Of a stretch of DNA of 64,000 bases, positions 52,252-59,418 are shown piece by piece. The DNA comes from Hahellaceae bacterium (lineage in GTDB: Bacteria; Pseudomonadota; Gammaproteobacteria; Pseudomonadales; Oleiphilaceae). Position numbers and translations under genes: made by a program. The stretch lies in NCBI GenBank assembly GCA_024234575.1, contig JACKOB010000005.1, positions 1 through 64,000 of the forward strand, in the 5' to 3' direction. Position 1 is the first letter of the stretch. The number at the start of each line of letters is the position of its first letter. Below the pieces are notes generated by a model, which did not search any database, was not told where the DNA came from, and saw nothing but the letters and a program-made list of their open reading frames with translations.

Positions 52252-52536
52252 TTATGAAATTTTGATCAGATAATGCACGGTTGATATAGTCGCGCTCCCA
52301 AGCAAAAGTGTTGTAAGCGGCTGAGGCACCCGGCAAATAAACAACGTGTCTTCTTCGGGCTCAATAATCGCGTTCGCCCGCTGCGCAAGCTCTACTAAAC
52401 TGCCTTGGCTAACGTAACATTCATATACTGATTTCTGTCGGCCAAAGGCATAGTCTTTCACCATTCGGCACATACGTGCCAGCCTTGCTGAGTGTGCAAT
52501 ATCATACGAAACCAAATACAGCGGCGGGTGTTTCAT
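52252..52536 (-). CDS. cas2: Cas2, proximal type (module 2)
   Basis: 94 aa from ATG 52536, placed 7 bp after an AAGGGAG ribosome site. LYLVSYDIAHSARLARMCRMVKDYAFGRQKSVYECYVS matches the first cas2 of module 1. Lies between the acidic protein gene and cas1 on the same strand. Confidence 0.9.
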   Translation of the reverse strand: MKHPPLYLVSYDIAHSARLARMCRMVKDYAFGRQKSVYECYVSQGSLVELAQRANAIIEPEEDTLFICRVPQPLTTLLLGSATISTVHYLIKIS

Positions 52537-52599
52537 GATCACTCCCTTTTTGCTTTGATTTTATGCAGCCTTTCAATACTTGATACTTCAAAACCTCAT

Positions 52600-52887
52600 T
52601 TAGTAATCGTATCCGTCTTCCCATCCTTCGTTTTCGGCCATACTGTTGTAATAGTTTTCTTCGGCTTCTGTGATTTGCTCCATTGTGTGGTTGTACTCAT
52701 CATTTTCGTAACCAGGTATGGGCGTGTATTCAACTTCTATATAGCTGTCGTCGTTGTCGTCGCCAACGCTGTCGTGCTCATCGAATTCAGCGCCTAGCTC
52801 TTGCTCTGCCCAGACATCGTGCTCTTGCTCGCATTCGATCAACTCGTTATCGATAAAATTTTCAGGCGGATAGATGTATTCGTTCAT
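52600..52887 (-). CDS. Extremely acidic 95-aa protein heading cas module 2
   Basis: Taken from the methionine of MNEYIYPPENF. By my count 32 of 95 residues are Asp or Glu and none is Lys or Arg; Tyr, Asn and Gln are also common (DDNDDSYIEVEY, ITEAEENYYNSMAENEG). Such composition is seen in DNA-mimic proteins. It is the first gene of the operon, 64 bp before cas2, with operator site E upstream. It could block DNA access of Cas1-Cas2 or of a regulator, or be an anti-nuclease. The family is not recognised. Confidence 0.65.
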   Translation of the reverse strand: MNEYIYPPENFIDNELIECEQEHDVWAEQELGAEFDEHDSVGDDNDDSYIEVEYTPIPGYENDEYNHTMEQITEAEENYYNSMAENEGWEDGYDY

Positions 52888-52969
52888 AACAGGTTTACCT
52901 CGGCGTGGTTGGTTTATTAGGCGTTTTGCCATTAAATTCATCATACCTGTTGGTAAACAATTAACTGGC

Positions 52970-52985
52970 TTCACAAACTTGCGAG
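52970..52985 (-). promoter_or_regulatory. Shared CRISPR-regulon palindrome, site E
   Basis: TTCACAAACTTGCGAG, two mismatches to a perfect palindrome, 24 bp upstream of a minus-strand TATGAT box (52940-52945) and about 85 bp before the acidic protein gene of cas module 2. Confidence 0.6.
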
Positions 52986-53073
52986 CAATTGGCGATGTGC
53001 TTTTTAACCCGAGAATATTGCTAAAAAAAGGGGCAGCAATAACGCCCCCCCGATGACTAGCATTAAGTGCTTT

Positions 53074-54051
53074 CTAGCTAAACAGATCAGGCTGTGTGCA
53101 AGGTTCTGCTGGTAGAAGAGAACCAAGAGATAAAACGCGTTTAACGGCGGTATCCTTATTGATTCTGTTGATAATTAGGATGTCTGGCTGTTCCGCGATT
53201 AGTTGTCGGTTAAGGTCATAGGTCGGGTTTGTCAGATCCTGATCGGGGTCATACATCACTGCCCGCGCGATGTTATATTTTAATGCGTACGCCATTGCCA
53301 ACCTCGATCCGCTGTCGTTGCCTGCATCATTTTTTGCATAGCTGGCGGTCAACACTACACAATCACTAAACAATGCCTGCAGACGGTCTCTTTGTTGATA
53401 ACGCGCACGCAATTCCAGCCCAGACTGTGCAGGCTGGTAATACTCTGTCACCAGCAACCCGCCTTGCCTAACAATCTCGTGGGCTAATGATTTGTTCGCT
53501 GCAGGTAAAATATCATGCAACGGCCCCGGCAGTATGGCTACGGTGTTGCCTTTGGAATGCAATGCCTGCCGATGTGCTATCGAATCGCAACCAAGCGCCA
53601 ACCCGCTCACAATAGTCGCCCCTTGCTCAACCAGCGATTTAACTACTTCAATTTCGACAGCCTCGGTGCCTTCGTCTGGGGTTAACAGGCCGATGACGGC
53701 AACATTTTTGTTTGCTTTGGCCAACAAAGACAATTCGCCGCGATAGAAAAGCACTACCGGCCGCTCGCTATTATTGACCCGGCCCCGATACTGGGGAAAC
53801 TCACTATCGCCAATAGCAATAACGCCGTCTACAGAGTCAGACAACCTAACAATTTCTCTGCGTATCCCTTCTCTTACGTTTTCGAAATCTGTCACCTTAA
53901 TCTGGCTGGTTTCTTTGCCGTGTTGATTCAAGCGTGCCACGATGATGTCGGAAGTTTCACTACCATGAATAAATTTGACAACCCAGGCTAAGCCAACGCC
54001 TTTGTAGGTGGTAGCGGCTAAAATGTTCAACGCATTGTCTGAAATTTTCAT
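53074..54051 (-). CDS. DprA-like SLOG-domain protein
   Basis: 325 aa. A Rossmann-like SLOG domain of DprA type is seen from about residue 85: FPQYRGRVNNSERPVVLFYRGEL, NVAVIGLLTPDEGTEAVE, ATIVSGLALGCDSIAHRQAL and GNTVAILPGPL. True DprA loads RecA on incoming ssDNA; this version has a different N-terminus and a C-terminal part without the DprA winged helix. It follows the phosphoribosyltransferase gene with a one-base gap, suggesting one complex or pathway. Confidence 0.8.
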   Translation of the reverse strand: MKISDNALNILAATTYKGVGLAWVVKFIHGSETSDIIVARLNQHGKETSQIKVTDFENVREGIRREIVRLSDSVDGVIAIGDSEFPQYRGRVNNSERPVVLFYRGELSLLAKANKNVAVIGLLTPDEGTEAVEIEVVKSLVEQGATIVSGLALGCDSIAHRQALHSKGNTVAILPGPLHDILPAANKSLAHEIVRQGGLLVTEYYQPAQSGLELRARYQQRDRLQALFSDCVVLTASYAKNDAGNDSGSRLAMAYALKYNIARAVMYDPDQDLTNPTYDLNRQLIAEQPDILIINRINKDTAVKRVLSLGSLLPAEPCTQPDLFS

Positions 54052-54052
54052 A

Positions 54053-54676
54053 TCAATATCTTCCTACTGTTTTCGCAACAGCATAAAAGGTAACAGAATT
54101 TGCGCCGGCATCCATCAGCGCTTGAATCGCATCCTCATCAATATTGATGGTCGGGGTATAGATATCATCTATCAGCAATATATCAGCCCATTTAACCTCA
54201 CTTGCTATATGGCAGGTCTGCCTGGTGATTCCTGGATAAGGTAACGACCCAGCATTTACATAATCCGGCATAGGGTTTCTTAGGTGGGTTGTTTTGGTGT
54301 CAGTATGTCGCCTTATATAGCCTGTACCATCTTCTACCGAGTGCAACTGCCGGATTGTTTCACACACGGCAGATTTAAACAGCAATTGATTTGGCCGATA
54401 AGTGCATTCCTTTTTTGCGCGAGGCACCACACAAATCGTCAGGCGGCTACTTTCATGTGAGCGCACAATCTCGAAAAGATCATGTGCTAAAAACTGCATG
54501 ACTTGTTTTTTCGCCGCATCTAATTGCCATGTTGCCCACTTATGGTGGTTGTCATTTTTTAATGTATTGAGACAGTTTGGATTATTAGCCTGGCCATAGC
54601 CATAGAAGTTTGCACTGTAAAAAGCGGCAGTGTCCGTTTTAAGGAATCGATTTCTCCGAATGAGTATTTCTTGCAT
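54053..54676 (-). CDS. Phosphoribosyltransferase-like protein
   Basis: 207 aa. The PRPP-binding loop is ILLIDDIYTPTINIDEDAIQALMDAGANSV, a variant of the type I PRTase motif with PTIN for TTGAT. The N-terminal half (HHKWATWQLDAAKKQVMQFL, ICVVPRAKKE) resembles ComF-like proteins but lacks their zinc finger. PRTase and DprA-type pairs occur with retrons and in competence. Here they flank the CRISPR region, with ssb on the other side. Function uncertain. Confidence 0.7.
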   Translation of the reverse strand: MQEILIRRNRFLKTDTAAFYSANFYGYGQANNPNCLNTLKNDNHHKWATWQLDAAKKQVMQFLAHDLFEIVRSHESSRLTICVVPRAKKECTYRPNQLLFKSAVCETIRQLHSVEDGTGYIRRHTDTKTTHLRNPMPDYVNAGSLPYPGITRQTCHIASEVKWADILLIDDIYTPTINIDEDAIQALMDAGANSVTFYAVAKTVGRY

Positions 54677-54835
54677 AGCGCCCCCAACATTGACTTTTAA
54701 ACACCGACCAAACGTCGATTCGAGCAGTTCTGTTGTGATATATGGCGGCCAGGTAGCAGCGCAGATGCGTTAAACCTGCCGGTTTCGATATCTCATTGCG
54801 GCCAAGATTAAAGGGGTTCTATCAAATAATCGGGG

Positions 54836-54851
54836 TTCACAAACTTGTGAA
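54836..54851 (+). promoter_or_regulatory. Shared CRISPR-regulon palindrome, site F (ssb)
   Basis: TTCACAAACTTGTGAA, the perfect version of the 16-bp palindrome, 86 bp upstream of the ssb start and divergent from the PRTase/dprA pair. No good -10 box is seen at the 28-bp spacing used by sites B, C and D. Confidence 0.65.
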
Positions 54852-54937
54852 CAGGAAGCGGGGAAAGTTTTGACGCCACAATGGCTACTCAACCACATCA
54901 AGCATCAGTGCAAACACACCAAACTGGAGTAAAGCTT

Positions 54938-55360
54938 ATGGCCCGTGGCATAAATAAAGTCATCATCGTTGGCAACTTAGGGCACACCCCGGAGATCGTC
55001 GAACTATCCGCAGGCGTCATCAAAGCCAAAATTCGCGTCGCTACCGACTCGAGCTACAAAGACAAACAAACGCAACAGTTGGTAACGCGAACAGAGTGGC
55101 ATCCTATCGCTCTGTTTAACCGCAAGGCCGAGTTTGCCCGCGACCACCTGCAGAAAGGGTCGAAAGTGTTTATCGAAGGTCGATTAGAAACACGAAAGTG
55201 GCAAGATAAAAGTGGGCAAGATCGCTACACCACCGAAATCATCGCCCATGAACTGCTTTTACTCGATAAAAAAATCGATACTGACCAAGCCAATGCGCCC
55301 CATCATTCTCCGGTAATGGACGAGTTAGATGATTTTGACGATATGGATATCCCGTTTTGA
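54938..55360 (+). CDS. ssb: Single-stranded DNA-binding protein
   Basis: 140 aa from ATG 54938 (GGAG ribosome site 9 bp upstream). The OB-fold is typical: GINKVIIVGNLGHTPEI, RTEWHPIALFNRKAEFARDHLQKGSKVFIEGRLETRKWQDK. The linker is short and the acidic tail DDFDDMDIPF ends in the protein-docking motif. As the gene is behind operator site F, this is likely a dedicated SSB of the CRISPR-linked regulon rather than the housekeeping one. Confidence 0.9.
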   Translation: MARGINKVIIVGNLGHTPEIVELSAGVIKAKIRVATDSSYKDKQTQQLVTRTEWHPIALFNRKAEFARDHLQKGSKVFIEGRLETRKWQDKSGQDRYTTEIIAHELLLLDKKIDTDQANAPHHSPVMDELDDFDDMDIPF

Positions 55361-55503
55361 GAGTTAATAACCTGCAAATCTTTCCTAATAAAAAAGCCAT
55401 CAAGCGACAGAATTTATCGCTATAAAAGCCATAATTTGCTTTCACACTGTCACGATTACTTTGCTCTCTACCCCAAAAAAACGCGCTCAAAGGGACAGCA
55501 CGC

Positions 55504-56097
55504 ATGACAACACAACTTGCTGATATGTTTGACTTCCAAAACCGTAGTTACACCGTCACCCACGTATCTAATGGCGCACTTTTTTCACCCTTCGATTATC
55601 AACTGCAGCTAAAATTTGCAGGCACGTTTTGCTGGCGCGGTTATGTTTGTAAATTCACTGTCGCACACTGGCAGCTGATACTTACCCGGTTAAGCCTCAA
55701 CCTCAACACAGATTTACCCAATACAGCAAAGATTAACGGCGCACTGCCTCAGGTTGATAACTGCGCTGATGCATTGTTTACGCACACCTATGAGAATCTG
55801 AATTTACCGATAAACTATAGCGGCGGTTTATTACTATCTGACGAGCCGTCACCCGATCTGGCTATACACGGTGGGTTCAGTGCCGCATGGGAGTATGACA
55901 CTACTTTCGAGCTGGCGTTTTATCAGGGCAAACTCATTCGCAGCAAAGACGTAAGCCAATACATGGTAGATAGACGAGAATGGCAAAAGCTAAACGCCAG
56001 CCGTTGGCTTCGCCTCAAGCATTGTCGGCAGAGGAAACAATTGCGACAAAAAATGCAGTCGCCGCTTGAATTCCGTTACGATTATTTTAGTGATTAA
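55504..56097 (+). CDS. Hypothetical 197-aa protein
   Basis: Starts MTTQLADMFDFQNRSYTVTHVSNGALF. It contains FDYQLQLKFAGTFCWRGYVCKF and GGFSAAWEYDTTFELAFYQGKL, then a basic C-terminal region (RWLRLKHCRQRKQLRQKM). No domain recognised. It follows ssb by 143 bp on the same strand and may belong to its operon. The alternating strands and basic tail would fit a nucleic-acid-binding protein, as a guess. Confidence 0.55.
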   Translation: MTTQLADMFDFQNRSYTVTHVSNGALFSPFDYQLQLKFAGTFCWRGYVCKFTVAHWQLILTRLSLNLNTDLPNTAKINGALPQVDNCADALFTHTYENLNLPINYSGGLLLSDEPSPDLAIHGGFSAAWEYDTTFELAFYQGKLIRSKDVSQYMVDRREWQKLNASRWLRLKHCRQRKQLRQKMQSPLEFRYDYFSD

Positions 56098-56265
56098 CCA
56101 CTAATGAAATACCCGTGTGTGGCGCAGAAGTGTGGAGCCCCAATCAGTTGGCGACTTTTGCTGTCGCTCTATAAGCTACACTAAGGTTTACTTACTTGCT
56201 GCACGATGCCTTAACGCTTAGATTTGTGGCAACCATAATGACCTCACCTATGCAGAGCCAAACTA

Positions 56266-57105
56266 ATGCCCAGCAACCAAACGCTTGAACAGGCCGTAAA
56301 CTGGATAACCAAAGCCGACGCTTTACTCATTACCGCTGGTGCGGGCATGGGCGTCGATTCCGGCTTACCGGATTTTAGGGGGGATCAGGGGTTTTGGCGC
56401 ACCTACCCTGCATTGTCGGCGCAAGCATTTACTTACCTGGATATCGCCACACCCGACGTGTTCGACTCCATGCCCGAGATCGCCTGGGGGTTTTACGGAC
56501 ATCGTTTAAACCTGTACCGAAACACACCGCCACATGCAGGCTTTGCCCGTTTGCTTGAAATCGGTGCGCGGATGAAACACGGCTATTTTGTCTACACCAG
56601 CAATGTCGATGGTCATTTTGCCAAAGCGGGCTTCGATACCGAACGGATTGTCGAGTGCCACGGCTCTATTCATTACATGCAATGCCAGTATGTCAGCTGT
56701 CTGGATGAAGGGATTTGGAGCGCTGAGAGCTTCACCCCTCAATTAGATAAGCACAACTGCCATGTTACGTCCGCATTACCCCTATGCCCCTCCTGCGAAG
56801 AAGTTTGCCGACCAAATATAATGATGTTTTCAGACTTTACCGGCTGGAATGACGAGCGCCAAAGCAAACAACTAGGACGATATCAACGCTGGCTAGCACA
56901 GGCAGAAAATCTGGTGGTAATTGAATGCGGCGCAGGGACTAACGTGAATACCATTCGTAAATTAGGCGAATCACTGGACGCCCCCCTGATACGGATTAAT
57001 ACCAATGAGGCATTTTCAAAAAAGAGTAACGCTGTATGTATTGAGCTACCAGCACTGCAGGCTATTGAGGCGATTTATCAAAGACTGCAAACAACTTGCC
57101 GTTGA
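56266..57105 (+). CDS. Sirtuin (SIR2) family NAD-dependent protein
   Basis: 279 aa. NAD-binding motif GAGMGVDSGLPDFRG (about residues 26-40), YTSNVDGHF, catalytic His in IVECHGSIHYMQC, four zinc Cys (MQCQYVSC, PLCPSCEEVC), and ECGAGTNVNTIRK near the C-terminus. This is a stand-alone deacetylase-type sirtuin, not the fused NADase type of abortive infection systems. Next to it is a truncated methyltransferase. Probably chromosomal. Confidence 0.9.
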   Translation: MPSNQTLEQAVNWITKADALLITAGAGMGVDSGLPDFRGDQGFWRTYPALSAQAFTYLDIATPDVFDSMPEIAWGFYGHRLNLYRNTPPHAGFARLLEIGARMKHGYFVYTSNVDGHFAKAGFDTERIVECHGSIHYMQCQYVSCLDEGIWSAESFTPQLDKHNCHVTSALPLCPSCEEVCRPNIMMFSDFTGWNDERQSKQLGRYQRWLAQAENLVVIECGAGTNVNTIRKLGESLDAPLIRINTNEAFSKKSNAVCIELPALQAIEAIYQRLQTTCR

Positions 57106-57195
57106 TGTCAGTGTGGGAGCTGATCTGACAGGTAACCCTTGATCTACTCTACCCTGCATGCTAAAAACGATCGCGAAAAAACCAGAGACAACTTC

Positions 57196-57355
57196 ATGTC
57201 AGCCGATTTCTATAACAATAACGCGCAACCATTTTTTGATAGCACTAAAAGCGTGGATATGTCTCATGTTTTGTCGCGTTTTATCGCTTATCTAAAACCT
57301 GGAGCGCACATACTCGATGCAGGCTGTGGCTCTTGTTTTGAAGTCACAGATGAAA
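57196..57355 (+). pseudogene. Class I methyltransferase, truncated at a CRISPR repeat
   Basis: ATG 57196 starts MSADFYNNNAQPFFDSTKSVDMSHVLSRF, then LKPGAHILDAGCGS, the SAM-binding motif I. The gene is cut at 57356, where a CRISPR repeat begins, so only about 53 of some 200 residues remain. The frame runs on into CRISPR sequence and stops at 57432. The methyltransferase fragment is a fusion point between chromosomal and CRISPR sequence. Confidence 0.75.
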
Positions 57356-57391
57356 GTCTTAATCCCCTAATAAGGTGGGGCAGGTTCAGAC
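57356..57391 (-). CRISPR. Orphan CRISPR repeat with leader-like flank
   Basis: A 36-bp repeat that on the minus strand begins GTCTGAACCTGCCCCACC and ends GGGGATTAAGAC, again only the 3' part shared with the other arrays. To its right is GCAGAC with a T-run, AGAGGGCACT and, after a heptamer tract, TTAAAGAGCGTCTGC, matching the leader of array 2. There is no second repeat or cas gene here: a one-repeat remnant or a nascent array. Confidence 0.8.
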
Positions 57392-57445
57392 CGCAGACAG
57401 TCTTTTTTTTCAACAAAATCAACCTCTTGTAGAGGGCACTTCCAA

Positions 57446-57522
57446 CTTTTTACTTTTTACTTTTTACTTTTTACTTTTTACTTTTTACTTTTTACTTTTT
57501 ACTTTTTACTTTTTACTTTTTA
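57446..57522 (+). repeat. Heptanucleotide microsatellite (CTTTTTA)11
   Basis: Eleven uninterrupted copies of CTTTTTA within the leader-like sequence of the orphan repeat. Such tracts change length by slippage, and 7-bp steps are not multiples of three. Confidence 0.95.
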
Positions 57523-57632
57523 AAAAAACTGTCTATTTTTTGATCATTTTATTAAAGAGCGTCTGCTAATTTAAAGTAGACGTTAATCTCAATGAAATCA
57601 GCATCGAATGGGCATTTATTTCAAATAACACC

Positions 57633-58502
57633 TAAATCCTGCACTCGAACTCCATGCTCGCTGATATCAGCAAAAAGTACATCAAGTTTAACTTGGGGGG
57701 GCTGCCTCGAAAACCATCATCACCGTGCAAAGCAAATAATGTTGAACCTACTCAGAGGACAAATTAAACAATATAGGCTTGTCCACAATCACTGGATCAG
57801 TCCAGGTTTTACCTTGGTCGAAAGTTCGCGTGCTTCTAACTTGAACTGGGTCGCAACGGGCACTTCCGAGCTGAAGAAGAAAACATCCGCTATCAATTAA
57901 ATGCGCCGCCTGCTCAATAAGAATTTCTTTATTTGGGAATAATTTTACTCTCGTCTCTGCCCATTTAATTACTTTAGCCGCCCCGCTTATAGAAATAGGT
58001 GCCTCTTTAAAATTTAAAATATCCTTAGGAAAGATATTATGGAAGCTTTTCCCACCGTTTGTGCTTATAAAAACCCAAGTTGGCGATATTGGACTCCACA
58101 CATAATAGGTATCGTCACTTTTACCGAGGCTTTCACAATATTTATAGCTTTCATCATTACCCCAAGGTTTATACCACTCTCTTCCAAACCATACGGGAAC
58201 TTCTGTATCGACACCCATAAAGGATCCTTTTTTAAAAAACACCTTAAAGCCTGAAGGCCGGGAGAACTCAGAAACATGGAAACTCAGAGGGTAAAAGTTT
58301 CGATATTTCGTAGACACAAGTTCGAATCTCGAAGACTGCTCTTCAGCGATAGGGCACTCGACCACATCCTTTGTAGGAAACGGACTTTGGCACCCGCTCA
58401 GTACCAATACGATGCTTCCACCCAAGATATAAATGGCAAATTTTACTTTTCGGAAACACTGGTCAAATAAATTTTTCATAAAGGTAATCGCCTTTTTCTC
58501 AA
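57633..58502. repeat. 870-bp direct repeat, copy 1
   Basis: Nearly identical to 63090-63959 (constant offset 5457 bp; only scattered single-base changes, for example ATCAGT versus ACCACT near 57796). It contains a whole lipoprotein gene and 115 bp downstream of it. Confidence 0.95.
57748..58479 (-). CDS. Lipoprotein with Asp-box-like motif, copy 1
   Basis: 243 aa from ATG 58479. Signal peptide with lipobox (VKFAIYILGGSIVLVLSGC), then CQSPFPTKDVVECP. The body has ISTNGGKSFHNIFP and RTFDQGKTWTDPVIV, similar to Asp-box (BNR) repeats of sialidase-like beta-propellers but too few for a full propeller. Four or more Cys suggest disulphides. It stands in a minus-strand cluster of related lipoproteins and a DUF2235 remnant. 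Possible immunity-type protein for a type VI lipase; not proven. Confidence 0.7.
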   Translation of the reverse strand: MKNLFDQCFRKVKFAIYILGGSIVLVLSGCQSPFPTKDVVECPIAEEQSSRFELVSTKYRNFYPLSFHVSEFSRPSGFKVFFKKGSFMGVDTEVPVWFGREWYKPWGNDESYKYCESLGKSDDTYYVWSPISPTWVFISTNGGKSFHNIFPKDILNFKEAPISISGAAKVIKWAETRVKLFPNKEILIEQAAHLIDSGCFLLQLGSARCDPVQVRSTRTFDQGKTWTDPVIVDKPILFNLSSE

Positions 58503-59209
58503 TGCTCAGAGGACAAATTAAACAATATAGGCTTGTCCACAATCACTGGATCAGTCCAGGTTTTACCTTGGTCTAAAGTGCGAGTGCTTCTAACTTGAAC
58601 GGGGTCACAACGGACACTCCTTATCTGATGAAGAAAACAACTGCTATCACGAAAATGGGCAGCCTGCTCAACTAAAAAATCTTCACTGCTGTTAAATAAA
58701 ACCTTAATTTCCGTCCAGAGAATTCGCTTTTCCTCACCATTTTTCATCATAAAAGACTCTCTTTTACTCATTAGCTCTGGATAGACATTTGTAAAGCTTT
58801 CACCCTTATTCAAGCTAATAAAAAAATCACCTACTTCGATCGGATGCCAAAAGTAATAAATACTGTCAATCACACCACCAGTTTCGCAATAATCCAGTTG
58901 CTTCTCTCTTTCCAACGTACCGCTTCTTACAAAATATACAGGAAGCTCTGTACTTCCCCTCAGACCCTCCCGCTTAAAAAAAACTTTAAAATTCGTCGGT
59001 ACCGTATAGTCAGATACATGCCAGCTAAACGGTGAATAGTTCTTACGCTTTGATGAGATTAACTCAAATCGCGCCCCTTTTTCTCCCCCGTCAATTGGAC
59101 AAGTAATTACCTCTTTCGTTTTAAACGGGCTGGTGCAAGCCGTTAGAAAAAGTAGATAACAAGCAGTAACCATAATACGTGCGATAAAATTAACGCTATG
59201 GGCTTTCAT
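58499..59209 (-). CDS. Paralogous lipoprotein with Asp-box-like motif
   Basis: 236 aa from ATG 59209; a longer frame reaches 59245. Signal peptide with lipobox (VTACYLLFLTAC), then CTSPFKTKEVITCPIDG. Throughout it parallels the neighbouring copy (RFELISSKRKNYSPFSWHVSDY, FISLNKGESFTNVYP), and its last 40 residues are almost identical (RCDPVQVRSTRTLDQGKTW). An older duplicate of the same family, apparently partly homogenised at the 3' end. Confidence 0.7.
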   Translation of the reverse strand: MKAHSVNFIARIMVTACYLLFLTACTSPFKTKEVITCPIDGGEKGARFELISSKRKNYSPFSWHVSDYTVPTNFKVFFKREGLRGSTELPVYFVRSGTLEREKQLDYCETGGVIDSIYYFWHPIEVGDFFISLNKGESFTNVYPELMSKRESFMMKNGEEKRILWTEIKVLFNSSEDFLVEQAAHFRDSSCFLHQIRSVRCDPVQVRSTRTLDQGKTWTDPVIVDKPILFNLSSEH

Positions 59210-59418
59210 ACAACATCTCGGAATCGTACTCAATTTTATGGTCATCCAGTTCGCCTTCCTTCAATTTGAAAATATCATGGTAGGTGATTCAGATAATACG
59301 TAACCACTCAAACCAAGGCGTCGTTGACACCTCCTTCGCCATACACAACGCCGACATATGAATAGGCACTCACAGATTTATACCTACCCCCATCCAAACT
59401 CGATTTTTTGTTTTCGAG

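Noticed and set aside
56266..57105. A SIR2 antiphage NADase (ThsA or DSR type)
   Set aside because: It has the full zinc cysteines and length of a stand-alone deacetylase and no fused sensor domain or defence partner.
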